From the NCBI GenBank assembly GCA_016169945.1, contig JADLSH010000231.1:1612001-1676000 (forward strand): a stretch of 64,000 nucleotides of DNA, read 5' to 3'. The position numbers were made by a program, and so were the translations under genes. Below are positions 24,011-35,432 of the stretch, one piece after another (the first letter of the stretch is position 1; every line of letters starts with the position of its first letter). Under the pieces are notes generated by a model. That model did no database searches, was not told the origin of the DNA, and saw nothing but the letters and a program-made list of their open reading frames with translations. The DNA is from Trachythela sp. YZ-2020 (lineage: Eukaryota; Cnidaria; Anthozoa; Malacalcyonacea; Clavulariidae).

Positions 24011-25506
24011 TAATCAAATAATACAGTTCTGACAACATTTCCAGATCCATCAGTAGCCTCCGACCACTTGTGCACCATCGAGATAAGCGCGTAATTTGCC
24101 GAAGAGCGCGGAATGCCTCCAAATTGTGCTGGATCAGCTATAGATAAAACAGCTGGGGCGACGTATTTCTCAACTATAACATCCTCAGCCAATTTAGATA
24201 CTACTGAAGTAAGCGAAATTGGCCTAAGATGTTTATTAATTTCACGCACAGGTTTATCTTTGGGGATAGGAGTGATGTTTGCTCTTTTCCAGACAATAGG
24301 AAGTTTTTCTTCCTGGCAAGATGTATTCAACAAGATGGATATCGGGGATGCTAGAATCTCGCCATAAGTTTTTAAAATCCAGTTGGGTATACCATCTGGT
24401 CCTGGTGCTTTGGACGCGTTCAGATTCTTCAGCTTGGTTAACACTGATGCCGGAGAAGTTATCGTTTTAACTACAGTTGGGGGGTCGACAGGAATGTCTT
24501 GAAGTAAGTTGGATAGATCTTCGTCTCGTAAGGGGTGATATGTGCTCATAGGTTCCAGAAAGGTGTTGTTAATTAAATTGGCAAGTTCTTTCAACGATAA
24601 GTGGTCAATATTTTCTATTTGAAGTTGCGATTGAAGATCGTTGTTGCAGGTTTTCATTCCGCTGATACGTTTGATGTCAGACCACCAAGACTTAGGTTTT
24701 GACTTTTTTAAGTTACTGACCTTCGCAGCAAAAAATTTTGCTCGTAACAGTTTCCTCTCTCTATTCACTTTATTGCGGTAAAATTTAAACAACTGTACGT
24801 TTCCAGATGAAAACGCGCGTTGGCGCAACATCAATCGTTTAAAATCCTCAGTAACCCATGGTGCGTCGTTAGTGTGGAATTTAACTTTTCGCTCCGGCAT
24901 AATAAAGTTGACCCCGGTGAAGATAATGTTAGAAAATAATTCACATTTTTCATCACAAGTGACCAAATCCTCGAACGAACTCCAATCTATTTCACTAAAA
25001 TAACGGCCAGGTTCCATTTTACGAGACGGTCGAGTGTCTCTTTTTAGGACAGTTCGTCGACTGGGAAGATTTAGCGCTCTCTGTTTTGGGCAGATAGTAA
25101 TTGTGTTGTGATCTGACAGCCCGAAGGGGGGGAGAATTTCAACTGATGTGGGATCATAAAATTTATGCAGATTTGTAAGTACTAAGTCCAATATGTTCGA
25201 TCCACGTGTTGGACTGCGCACCAGTTGCTTTAGTTGAAAATTGCGCTTCAAGATCTTGATATCCAGCTTATTGAAATCACCCGCGATAATAATGGCACAA
25301 CCAGGATGCAGACCCTCGACCTTCGTTAAGGATTCGAAAAGATACTCGAGAATTTCGTGGTCGTTTGAAGATGGGGGATGATAAACACAAGCAAGAATGA
25401 CGCATGTCACACCTCTTGGTAGTCTGTTTGGTCTAGTGTGAACCCAAAGTACCTGATCATGCAATTGAACACGGATCAAGCAGTACTGACTGATGGCCGG
25501 TAGCAA
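24011..25506 (-). CDS. LINE B endonuclease and RT N-terminal half (interrupted)
   Basis: About 500 open codons. The endonuclease C-terminal half has CVIVYHPP-like CVILACVYHPPSSND, AGDFNKLDIK and GLSDHNTIT. The linker has NDAPWVTEDFKRLMLRQRAF. The RT fingers have ASKAPGPDGIPNWILK, ANITPIPKDKP and LRPISLTSVVSKLAE. The frame stops being LINE sequence at DYRKA, where the hAT begins. The N-terminus of the endonuclease is missing because of 5' truncation. Confidence 0.9.
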
Positions 25507-25510
25507 ACCT

Positions 25511-25860
25511 ATCGATATGCGCTATCTACATTGTTCGTTTTGTTGGTATTTTAACTACCAACTATGATCTACATTATTGGTTTTATTAAAAATGCTAGAT
25601 GCGCGACCAGGATTCATAATAAGTTAATAATAATTCATAATAAGACTGCAGACTGGCAGTCGAAAGCTCATGTTTAAATAAAATTTTACGATCAGAGAAC
25701 GTCTCAACGTTGGTATTTTAACTAGTATATTTAAGTACCTTTAACATCTCATCGCTCTCTTTCTCCGCCTCCATCTTGTTTGTTTAAAACACTATAGCGT
25801 GGAACTATTTAAAAGTATTATGAAATAGACGCGTCATACTTCCTTCAATTCTTTCCTAAT
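25511..25860. other. AT-rich spacer
   Basis: No gene is seen. It contains short direct repeats (ATAATAAGTTAATAATAATTC) and separates the truncated end of LINE B from the 20-bp satellite. Confidence 0.4.
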
Positions 25861-26140
25861 TCATAATTCTGTGTTCATATGAGTCAAAATTCTGATTTAT
25901 AAGTCTAAATTCTTAGTTATAAGTAAAAATTCTGAGTTATAAGTCAAAATTCTGAGTTATAAGTCGCAATTCTGTGTTATAAGTCAAAATTCTGAGTTAT
26001 AAGTCAAAATTCTGAGTTAAAAGTCGAAATTCTGAGTTATAAGTCAAAATTCTTTGTTATAAGTCAAAACTCTGAGTTATAAGTCAAAATTCTGAGTTAT
26101 AAGTCAAAATTCTGAGTTATAAGTCAAAATGCTGTGTTCT
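25861..26140 (+). repeat. 20-bp satellite, unit AAGTCAAAATTCTGAGTTAT
   Basis: About 13 consecutive copies with few differences, the longest array of this unit in the window. The same unit in the same orientation occurs immediately beyond the other end of the DIRS element (33,803-33,893). This suggests that the DIRS element inserted into an array. Confidence 0.93.
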
Positions 26141-26444
26141 TCAAAGCTAACCTGAATCCATTGTTGGAGTGGAAGAGTTTGGGTGGGAACAGAAAAGTAG
26201 GGTTGGGCGTCCAACTGTTCCACTCCCCGCTGACGACTTGTAGAATTTAAATCAACCTTCAACTTACAGGTAAGTCTCGTTTAATTTTTAAATTCTACCA
26301 CGTCATCACCTATGGTCATGTCAGAGTTGTACGAGATTTCCCAGTGAACAATGGAGTCAGGTTCTCCTGTTATAGAGTAACCACAACAATAAATTAAGCA
26401 CAGACAAAAATTGTAGATGGAATATATTTAACAGTAACATAATA

Positions 26445-26686
26445 TTATAACAAAGGCGGATAAGTATTAGCACTTGAGTTTAAAATAGTAGAACCCAGGT
26501 TAAATATACGATTAATAGGCTTATCATAAAAAGTTTGAAACGTGGTGGCATTAGACCAACCCACAGATTCAAGAATCTGAGTTATATCTCCTAATATATG
26601 TGCAGCATAGGATGTTGACACCGCTCGGGTACTGTGACTCCCAAATTCCTTTATGTTTATACCAGCAGAACTCTTTATCGTTTTAC
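26445..26686 (-). pseudogene. DIRS tyrosine recombinase, C-terminal catalytic part
   Basis: Reading KTIKSSAGINIKEFGSHSTR then AVSTSYAAHIL and TTFQTFYDKP gives the H-x-x-R box and the nucleophilic Tyr of tyrosine recombinases, with a stop at 26,445. It continues the fragment that breaks off at 30,219. Both break points carry CGTTTTAC on the plus strand. Confidence 0.85.
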
Positions 26687-27290
26687 GGCTTGCGCCGTAA
26701 TTACGACCGGTTGTTTCAAAATGTAAATATCTCCAGACGTGTTTATTCTCTGGCAACAGGACACGCGTCATTCGATAGCTTATGACTTCCTCTTTAAAAT
26801 TATATTTAGTTTGTCCCGGTTCATATTACATATCCAAATTAATTTGCATACATGTTCATAAATTATCTAAAAAATTTACAATTATTGTTGAAATAAATCG
26901 GAATTGCCAGGGCAAGATTTATTATTTTCGAGCAAATGTTAACTCCGAAATTGTAGCTCATGTAAAAAGGAATATTATTGGAAAGTTTCATTGCATTTGA
27001 AGAAGTAGAAGTATTTTTTTTTATTTTTTGAAAGTCGCATACAAAATGCCGAGATCGTTGAAATTTGATTCCCGCACGCGCAAATTAATTACGAAATGCC
27101 ATATAAGGTCAGTGTTGATTGCTATAAACCAATGAAAATCCGCCATCTAGGCAATTACATCACGCGGAATCGATTGCCGGTACTTTCAATACGCTAGGAT
27201 GCAAAGCCGCGGAGATTTAGCTTCCGAAGTTGCCCGAGCGTACGCCGACAAAACCGGGATTTCGCAATAAAGACGGCTATCTTTAAAATA

Positions 27291-27425
27291 GGGAATCGGG
27301 GAATCGGGGAATCGGGGAATCGGGGAATCGGGGAATCGGGGAATCGGGGAATCGGGGAATCGGGGAATCGGGGAATCGGGGAATCCGGGAATCCGGGAAT
27401 CGCAAAATCCGGGAATCGGGGAATC
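27291..27425 (+). repeat. GGGGAATC octamer array (left arm)
   Basis: About 15 copies of the 8-bp unit GGGGAATC with a few variants (CGGGAATC). Chance open frames through it read repeats of PRFPDSPI. Confidence 0.95.
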
Positions 27426-28157
27426 GGAGAATGAGGAAATAAGAGAGTGAGGAACCGAGAAGTGGGGAAACCGGGGGGTGGGGCAAACATGAAGCGGGGA
27501 AAACAGGAACTAAGAGATCTATAGGACAGTAGATTGGGGAATGGCGAGACCAGGGGATGGGGGGAACTGGATATTATTATTATTATTATTCAGAACACCT
27601 ATGATCTGTTTTTCAAGAGGCCGTTTGAAACTGCTATATTACATAATATTATTAGAAAACAAGAATGAAACCTAGTCAAATGCACACATAAGTATAAAAT
27701 TATCACACTATTAAAAATATTTAAAAAGGAAAATTATTACATGCAGATGGAACATATGTAGCTAGATCTATTTAATGTTACTGTACACTACAGGACCTAT
27801 AGGTCATGTGACTGGAAATTTGTTGTTGTGTTTAAAAAGGCATCAGTGGAATACTAAAATTTACATAAAATAATAAAATCAAAAGCTATACAATACCGAC
27901 AATCAAGTAAATAAAGGTAAAAAATATATTTTAAACAGTTTACATCATGGGATGAAAGAACCGAGGGAAGAAAGATCGACAAACAAGGGATGGGACAGAA
28001 TTGGGGGATATGTCATGGATGCAGAAATTCCCAGGGAATGGAACTGTGTTTCACTTTGTCGGCAATCATATTATAAATAATTAAATAACAAGTATATTGG
28101 TATTCACTAACATATTTTACTTTACCCATTAGTGTACATTATACCCTTTCCTTAATA

Positions 28158-28197
<40 letters not shown>

Positions 28198-29559
28198 AGT
28201 CTGGCGTTAGATAGAGCAAAATAGCAAAGTGGGGCATATTTACATAAAAAAATAAAACCCAAAGCTAAACAAGACCAACAATCAAGTGTATAAAGGTAAA
28301 GAATATCTTTTAAACAGTTTACACCGAGGGAAGAAAGATCGACAAACAAGGGATTGGTGAATCCCCCAGACCCCCCTGGCTGTGTCTCGCTCCTTCGGCT
28401 CTCAAATAGCACCCCTCACTTTTACTACCCTGAATCCAAATAAAGCTACGTTTTATGTTGCATTTAGCAAGAAATTTAGGCAATTCCTTCCCAAGAGCTA
28501 GTTGCAAATGGATAATTGGAAGGTGTGCCGTTGTAATTAAGCATAAAAGAGAGCTCTGTTTTTAGTGAAAGTCGGGGAGTTTCCACCTTTGTCTGGGAAA
28601 GTCTTGTCTGCCCTTTCCCCCGCAAACCCCCCCGCTATGTATATGATATGTTTTCTATGCATTTTGACTAATATTTTGGCAATAAAAAATACTGAATTCC
28701 AAAAGTAAAATGGCCTTGATACCTTTATATACATCAAACTCCTTTCTCATTAGAGCCCGAGAGTTAAATTTTGTCTCGACCAAAATCTATTTAAGAATGT
28801 CATTATCCTTATAATTTAGTTTTATTTTCTGCCCATTACCTGGTTTGCACCTTCCAATGTTCTCCTGGTTTCCCCATCCCCTGACAATTAATTGGATTCT
28901 CTTGGTTTGCCTAATTACCCAAGGAGCCACAGTGCGCCCAAATACACCCCCAAATACACCCCATACATGCTATTTTGCTCTATCTAACGCCAGACTATTT
29001 TGCTCTATCTAACGCCAGATGATTTTACTCGTCAATTAAGGAAAGGGTATAATGCACACTAATGGGTAAAGTAAAATATGTTAAAGTTATTAGTGAATGC
29101 CAATTAATATACTTGTTATTTAATTACTTATAATATGATTGCCAACAAAGTGAAACACAGTTCCATTCCCTGAAAATTTCTGCATTCATGACATATCCTG
29201 ATATCCCCAGTTCTGTCCCATCCCTTGTTAGTCGATCTTTATTCCCTCGGTTCTTCCATCCCATCATGTAAACTCTTTAAAAGAGATTCTTTACCTTTAT
29301 TTACTTGATTGTCGGTATTGTATAGCTTTTGGTTTTATTATTTTATGTAAATTTTAGTATTCCACTGATGCCTTTTTAAACACAACAACAAATCTCCAGT
29401 CACATGACCTATAGGTCCTGCTATCCAGTTCCCCCCATCCCCTGGTCTCGCCATTCCCCAATCTACTGTCCTATAGATCTCTTAGTTCCTGTTTTCCCCG
29501 CTTCATGTTTGCCCCACCCCCCGGTTTCCCCACTTCTCGGTTCCTCACTCTCTTATTTC

Positions 29560-29777
29560 CTCATTCCCCGATTCCCGGATTTTGCGATTCCCGGATTCCC
29601 GGATTCCCCGATTCCCGGATTCCCGGATTCCCCGATTCCCCGATTCCCCGATTCCCGGATTCCCCGATTCCCGGATTCCCCGATTCCCCGATTCCCCGAT
29701 TCCCCGATTCCCCGATTCCCCGATTCCCCGATTCCCCGATTCCCCGATTCCCCGATTCCCCGATTCCCCGATTCCCG
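29560..29777 (-). repeat. GATTCCCC octamer array (right arm)
   Basis: More than 25 copies of the 8-bp unit, the inverted partner of the left-arm array. It is longer than its partner, so the arrays have changed copy number independently. Confidence 0.95.
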
Positions 29778-30160
29778 TTCCCTATTTTAAAGATAGCCCA
29801 ATAAAGACGGCATTTTCACGAGAAAAGTCGAGAATTGTCATAAAATGGCTAGTTAATTTCATATGGATATTTAAATACATCCTTTCGAACAGGATTTTCA
29901 AGAGCTATCCAATGGTCACACTTAGGAGTTTGTAGCGTGTAAACCAAAGGTAGGAAAGCGACATGAATATATAATTAGTTTGTATTATTGTTAATTTGTA
30001 AACAATACAAAGTTCAGAGGTGTTTGAAAGGGGCTAAATTGGCCGCGTAGCATTGTAAACAAACACAATTTACTTCTCTAAAGACAACGTAAAACGCTGA
30101 ATCGAACGGTGGTATTTTCATCTACATAGCATGCACTGAACCGAAGATATGAAAACTGCA

Positions 30161-30186
30161 AAAGTAAGACGATATCGTCTTACTTT
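30161..30186. repeat. 26-bp perfect palindrome
   Basis: AAAGTAAGACGAT is followed immediately by its exact reverse complement, with no spacer. It lies 33 bp inside the right end of the 3.5 kb insertion. Confidence 0.9.
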
Positions 30187-30218
30187 AGTCAGCACAAAAC
30201 AATAAGGAGTACAAGCAA

Positions 30219-31072
30219 CGTTTTACACAACGTGAAATTGTTTCGCGGGACACTCCTTTATGAGGCTTAGCAAAACTGATTAAAATGTTTTTGCAAGCAG
30301 GGCTATGTAAGTTTTTAGTCCGTTCAAGATACTCTTTTAAGTGTGTTATAATGCACAATGATGGTTCATCTGGGTATGCTTCAAAGGTAATAGGAGCTAT
30401 ATGGTGTCCAACTCTTGTTTGTTTGACCTTTTCTCGAATGACAAATTCGCATTTAGTGATGGATAATTTCACATTGTCCAGGTTTAGGAGGTGGATTGTT
30501 TGACATCGTTGCCCACTGAGAAGTAACAGAAGGAATGCTACTGGGATTGTAATATCTTTCAGTGTCAGGTCATGTACTAGTGGTTGATTTCTCAAATAAT
30601 TAAATACAATATTGACATCCCAAATAGACTTATATCGCGGAAATGAAGGTCTTAATTCAAATATACCCTTCACGAAACGTTTCACAAGAGGGTGTTGACC
30701 AATGGAATCGTATTATTGTTTGTCTGGCAAAGTGCCGACAACGCACTGCGTGCAGAATTTATGGCTGAGTAAGACAAGCCTGAATGAAAAATGGCCTGTT
30801 AAAAAATCAATAATTTTAGGAATTGAAGTGTTAAAATATGCACAGTTGGTGCTACGGCAAAACTGGCTCCATTTATTAATATATGTTTGGTACTGGGATT
30901 TGGTTCCATCCCTCCAAGATGCCATGATAATTTCGGCTGAGCTTGGCGATACACCTATTGTAGTGAGTTGTTGCCTGACACAAGACCTATTTTCAGTTCT
31001 AATTTCTTCGCAAGCGGATGTGACTCTTCCGGAGCAGCTGGAAGATGAAGAAGTGTTTGAGATGCTGGGCAA
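30219..31072 (-). pseudogene. DIRS tyrosine recombinase, N-terminal and catalytic part
   Basis: The core-binding part has IMASWRDGTKSQYQTYINKWSQFC. The catalytic part starts at about 30,685 with LLLLLSGQRCQTIHLLNLDN, which holds the first catalytic Arg, and reaches VSRETISRCVK. A frameshift lies near 30,710. The C-terminal catalytic residues are missing here and are found at 26,686-26,445 beyond a 3.5 kb insertion. Confidence 0.85.
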
Positions 31073-31119
31073 ACCTGAGGAGGTTGCAAAAGAAGAGGTG
31101 CAATTAGAGGATACCAGAG

Positions 31120-31614
31120 TTATGTTGGCCAGTTTGGAATTACAAGCATGCCTGTTGCCTTTTCCTGTATTAACTTTTGAACTGTTTGTAAAATGCAGCT
31201 AGAAGGAGGGAAACAGTAAAACTTTAGGTTGTTCCATGAAATAGAGAAAGCATCAATATAGATTGCCTCTGGGTCAGGCCGATATGAACAGTACTTGGCA
31301 AACTGTTTGTTTATTCGTAACGCAAATAAATCAATTTCTGGTTTAAAATTCAACGTTTTGATTGCATTTTGAAGATAGAATGGGTTTAATTTCCATTCAG
31401 CTTCACGATAAATTTTTCGCGATTTTTTGTCAGCAATGATGTTATCTGACTCAGACAAATGGACTGCAGTAGTTTTCATTTGGTTAGTCAGGCAAAATTC
31501 CCAAATATCCACAGCAATTTTGTTCAGCTTATCATTATGGCTGGTTCCCATGTTGTTGATCACAAACACGGCAGTACTGTTGTCAAGCATAAGTTTGATA
31601 TGTTTCCCTGTCAC
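31120..31614 (-). pseudogene. DIRS RNase H-like domain
   Basis: The frame carries LMLDNSTAVFVINNMGTSHN and AVHLSESDNIIADKKSR, which match the RNase H/connection part of DIRS polyproteins. EIDLFALRINKQFAKYCSY and DAFSISWNNLKFYCFPP follow. It is open for 165 codons. Confidence 0.8.
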
Positions 31615-31744
31615 TTGTGAGACAAATTATTTTAAGGCAAAAAATGCGGCTTTCATTTCAAGTATGTTGATATGGCATACAGCCTCCTGTTTGCACCAGT
31701 TACCACCAGTGGATTGACCCCCCAGGGCTGCACCCCAACCAATC

Positions 31745-32624
31745 TTAGAGAATGGCTTTACAAGAACTCTGTAGATTTGTTAACCACCAATTTAATTCAG
31801 CCTTCCCCTCTTTGGAAATAGTCATAGACGCCTCAAAATTGCCCTTGTGGTCTGATAATGCTGTAGCTTTGTCTTTTTCAAGTTTACGATAGTAAAGGGG
31901 ACCAAACTCAACTGCGGGGAAGCTTGATGCCATATGGCCAATCACCTTGGCAACAAGTCGGATTTTAACTTGATTTGCTGATGATAGAATGTTTGTTATA
32001 TGAGCAGTGAGTTTGTCCTTCTTTTCATAAGTAAGACATATAGTCATTTCATGAGAATTAATCAAGAAACCAAGAAAAATTATTTCTTGGCAAGGGATAA
32101 AGACAGATTTCAATGGGTCAATGACAAACCCAAGTTTTTCTAATAACAATAATGTTTCAATTACAGTATTTACCCATTGTTTGTAAGAATGGCCAACCAA
32201 GAATAGGTCATCAATGTAAATTATAATAATATGACCTTTCACTAGTAAGGTAGCCAATACTGGTTTAAAAGGTTGTTTACATTTTCTTGGACAAGATGAA
32301 AGGCCATTTGGGAAAGCAGTAAATTTAAGTAATATACCCTTGTATTAAAATTTTAAAAACTTTTGAGAATCGGGGTGGAAGGGTGTGAATATTGTCCATT
32401 TTAAAATGGTAGTTCTCAACAGACTCATTGAGTTTCTTGAGGTTTAGAATAAGTCTAATATTGCCATCCTTTTTAGGCGTTGTAAAAATTGGTGAACAAA
32501 ATTCAATTGAATCAATATCACAAGGGACAATAACTTGTTTATCTAATAATTCCGATCCTGGATAGCATCCCTGGTGCTGAATAGGGCAAGTGCCATTAAA
32601 TGAAATTTGAGCCCCTGAGACCAT
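31745..32624 (-). pseudogene. DIRS reverse transcriptase (broken)
   Basis: Visible motifs in order are EFCSPIFTTPKKDGNIRLIL, LNLKKLNESV, FPNGLSSCPRK (a DIRS-type block, in a shifted frame around 32,300) and IIYIDDLFLVG, the catalytic YIDD box. The connection domain VIDPLKSVFIPCQEIIFLGF follows. One frameshift near 32,330 separates fingers and palm. Confidence 0.85.
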
Positions 32625-32779
32625 TTCTAAAATGTCAGGGTCAATGGTAAGTTTTTGCTATTCACGGTGGAAATTCGAAATTTGACCCGCTTTAAAGGAG
32701 GTAACCTTTTTGGTTAAACAAGGAATTAATTTTATGTCAACAAATTTTTGAAAGTCATTCACGTGCTGTTTTAGAATTT

Positions 32780-33530
32780 CTAATTATTTTTGAATATTTT
32801 CCGATTCTGGTAATTTTGCGGTCTCCTGGGAGGAAACTGTGTCCTCCCCTTCTGGGATAAGAAGGCCTGCTGGCATGTGATTGGTATGGTGAAAACCGTC
32901 TGGTTTGAGTCGGTTGTCCCACAAATTGGCTGGTTAAGTTTGATATAGCCTTGCTCGAATTCGAACATCTTGAGCGTGTTTAGCTAAATCCTCACAAAAC
33001 AATAAAGGACCAACTTTGTGGTTCCTTGAGCACAATGGCTTAAAGTCTGTGTGAAGGATAGGGCGAATAGCGTCTTTGCGCTTGTATGAGATCTATTTAC
33101 ATACATGGCCAAATAAAGCTGTTGTGTCAAGTAATTGCGGGATGATGGCTTTGTAGTCGGGGATGTTTTTCTTTTCCCGAGATTCTAGCAGCGTGTTTAT
33201 AGCTGTGACTAAACCGGACAATCCCTATATAATTGTATCGTGTAAGTTTGCCAACTTAATGTCAGATTTTTTGGCAAATGGCTTCAGTTTCTTCCATATT
33301 TCCTGATATATCTGGCTAGGAACATATCTTTTGATATTTGCCTAAGATTTATTTGAGCTTGGCTATATCAAAATCGTCTGCTAGCTTAGAATTAATTATT
33401 TTAGCCAGATGTTCCGAAATTGGAGGGCCAGTAATTTGCTCTTTAGCGGACAAATTGTGAGCTATATCGGAAAGGAGATTGTCATTATCAAGCCAGATCA
33501 TCAAGCTCAACAGTGAAATCCGGCACTCCG
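32780..33530 (-). pseudogene. DIRS gag-like protein (broken)
   Basis: Reading across several frames gives LFGVPDFTVELDDLA, ISEHLAKIINSKLADDFDIAKL, EIWKKLKPFAKKSDIKLANL, IPQLLDTTALFGHV and YKRKDAIRPILHTDFKPLCS. This is the usual order of DIRS gag motifs. At least four stops or frameshifts are present. A partner copy at 42,485-43,180 retains the N-terminus, which is deleted here by about 370 bp near 33,690. Confidence 0.75.
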
Positions 33531-33802
33531 AACAAACTCAGCGTGTCGTCACATTGTTCGTGCTCTACCTCGTGAGCTGAGGTTCTACGCACGCTTCAAT
33601 ATCCTTTTCAGAACTTTGCTGATTTCCAAATGACCGGTCATTGCCTTCAGAAATGTGCCCAGACTTTGGGGCGGATTTGGCTCTCTTTGGAGCGTGTCAG
33701 TGACTTAATCTCACAACAAGACGCATACAACTGACTATCTCGCGCAAGCGTATGCTCTCTCGTACAACTCTGACACGACCATAGCTGAAGACGTGGTAGA
33801 AT

Positions 33803-33893
33803 TCTGAGTTATAAGTCAAAATTCGGAGTTAGAAGTCGAAATTCTCTGTTAGAAGTCGAAATTCTGTGTTAGAAGTCAAAATTTTGAATTAAG
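33803..33893 (+). repeat. 20-bp satellite, short array at the DIRS 5' side
   Basis: Four to five degenerate copies of the AAGTCAAAATTCTGAGTTAT unit directly abut the DIRS terminal repeat. Confidence 0.85.
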
Positions 33894-35056
33894 GCAAAAG
33901 TTTCAGTTTTAATTGAAGTTGGAAAACGACAACATTTTATTCACAAGTTTCAGTAGGTCATAAGCAGTCAATTTTTTTGGAGAATTCATTTAAAATATAT
34001 CTATGTCATAGTATGGCCCCTCAGAGCCACCGTAAGATTGCCATTTTGTTTATATTTGGTTGTTTTGCATCAGGGCACAACACAACCGCATTGTAGAACA
34101 GTTTTTTTGAGCTTTAAACACAAACAAGGCGGACTTTTACATTAAGTATCCCATCTGTTAGCAATTGTACAAAAACCTGTGGTATAAAAGTACATAAACA
34201 AGTCATGTAATGAACATTTTCGTTGAAGGTAAGGTTAAATTCATACATATACGCGGCTTGCCGTGTCTTTTTTTTTCCGGACTTTTCATGCCTTACATGT
34301 ATCTGTCTTGAAAACTTGTAAAATTTGAATAAAATCTGAAAAAACTTTCCACTAACCCTGTAAGTGTAAGATTTCCCGGAAAGTTAGTATTTCAAGTAGA
34401 TATAGGCTTCCAAAGTTGAAGAATTTGCAAAAATCGATTTGTCAAAGTCAATTTGATTGAAAATACTGATAAATGCACTCCTCGAGGCATGTTTTTCCCG
34501 TTTTTTTCCGTACCAAAGCTTTTTTATATATCCATTTTTTGTTAAAATGTTCTAGTCCTAGCCCATTTGTAAAAATGTGAACCACGTACAAATCATCCAG
34601 ATATACTCTTTAAAATCGCTGTTTTATGGCCACAATTTGGGTTAAACTTCTTGATTAAAAATTTTCATGATACTTGCCAGAGGCTCGCGCATGCGTATTG
34701 AAAAAGTGGGGACAGGATTACGCGAGAGTTCCATATCTGTATATAATTAATCTGTGGTGTTACCATGGCTTCAGTGGTCGATTCAGTACTTCATGTTACA
34801 ATAATTTTTGGGGAGTAAATTGTTTGGTTCAAATGGGCGAGGGGATTCTGCATGCATGTAGATCCGAGTTTCCGGGATCCAGTCCCCCGCTATGTGCTAC
34901 TTTTTTTCCAAACAGTGACTTTGAGGCCCAATATCTCCATAATCTCCGAAACTAAAATTTTAGCGCAAAAACTAATCTAGAACTTACTAACTAACTTTTT
35001 ATGCTCTATCCGAATCAAGAAAAACCCATTTTGGGTTTATAAGCACTTTAATTGCT

Positions 35057-35432
35057 ATCATTAACAGGGACCTATAGTTGCATTTTTCGTCGCTGTTCGT
35101 GGTTAGGTCTAATAAATGTATATAATTTTCACTCAATAATTTCCATCTACAAAACCTTTCAATTATTATTCAATCGAGTGAGATGCCGCCAAAATCTTGA
35201 TATTTACCCACAACTTAACTTGGCAGTACCCTAGTATATATACCTGAACTTGTGGTTAGAGCTCGACAACTGGACTCTGCAGCTCAGTTGGTTGGAGCGT
35301 TGCACCGGAATCGCAGGGCCGCAGGTTCGATTCCTGCCAGCGACCTATAGTTGCATTTTTCGTGGCTGTTCCTGGTTAGGTCTAATAAATGTATATAATT
35401 TTCACTCAATAATTTCCATCTACAAAACCTTT
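35057..35432 (+). mobile_element. tRNA-derived SINE and partial duplicate
   Basis: The stretch 35,269-35,340 has a tRNA-like head with box A (GCAGCTCAGTTGGTTGGAGC) and box B (GGTTCGATTCC). The body follows (GACCTATAGTTGCATTTTTC ... TCACTCAATAATTTCC). The same body also precedes the head (about 35,068-35,160), so two copies lie in tandem. The paralogous position in copy B (about 56,522) lacks it. Transcription would be by RNA polymerase III from the internal boxes. Confidence 0.8.

Larger units (their letters stand above)
20571..25510 (-). mobile_element. LINE B: 5'-truncated CR1/L2-like element split by a hAT
   Basis: The minus-strand element ends at 20,571 with an (ATTCT)n tail and begins at about 25,510 inside the endonuclease. 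The coding frame is open from 25,506 to 24,003, is interrupted by the hAT element, and resumes open from 21,717 to 20,712. Removing the hAT and one copy of the 8-bp duplication restores a continuous frame (DYRKA then FDLVDH). The two open frames suggest a young insertion. Confidence 0.9.
27275..29799. mobile_element. Mutator-like foldback element with 9-bp target duplication
   Basis: The ends are inverted copies (GGCTATCTTTAAAATAGGG on the left, its complement plus one C on the right). AATAAAGAC flanks the element at 27,266-27,274 and 29,800-29,808. A 9-bp duplication and long inverted arms are typical of non-autonomous MULE/foldback elements. The arms (about 27,275-28,225 and 28,970-29,799) start with GGGGAATC / GATTCCCC arrays. 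A central region of about 745 bp separates them. No transposase is encoded. The left arm carries an extra (ATT)n-containing insertion at about 27,567-27,785. Confidence 0.88.
26687..30218. mobile_element. 3.5 kb insertion in the DIRS recombinase, 8-bp flanking repeat
   Basis: CGTTTTAC occurs at 26,679-26,686 and 30,219-30,226, exactly where the recombinase reading is interrupted. An 8-bp duplication fits hAT or related transposons, but I find no convincing terminal inverted repeat (only a weak GGCTTG / CAAGC match). Outside the nested foldback, the roughly 1 kb of insert has no coding signal. The joined frame would be off by one, so an indel must also have occurred. Confidence 0.5.
26291..33803 (-). 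mobile_element. DIRS-type tyrosine-recombinase retroelement (decayed, with nested insertion)
   Basis: On the minus strand it has gag (33,530-32,940), RT (32,624-31,745), RNase H (31,614-31,120) and tyrosine recombinase (31,072-30,219 and 26,686-26,445). The ends carry inverted repeats of about 45 bp: AATTCTACCACGTCATCACC at 26,291 and its complement ending at 33,803. DIRS elements integrate with a tyrosine recombinase instead of an integrase and lack LTRs, which agrees with this layout. The interval 26,141-26,290 probably holds the internal complementary region. Stops and frameshifts in gag, RT and the recombinase make it inactive. Confidence 0.88.

Noticed and set aside
25861..26140. CRISPR-like repeat array
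   Set aside because: The 20-bp units are contiguous with no spacers, the genome is eukaryotic, and the same unit is interspersed elsewhere. It is a satellite.
27194..27490. Open frames reading PRFPDSPI repeats, like a Pro-rich structural protein
   Set aside because: They are translations of the GGGGAATC octamer array. Several frames and both strands are open, as expected for an array lacking stops.
29404..29935. Repeat-rich open frames of 99-128 codons in the right foldback arm
   Set aside because: Same reason: low-complexity octamer array inside a transposon arm, no independent coding evidence.
35269..35340. A genuine tRNA gene
   Set aside because: Boxes A and B are present, but the acceptor stem and anticodon arm do not fold convincingly, and the sequence continues into a repeated SINE body.
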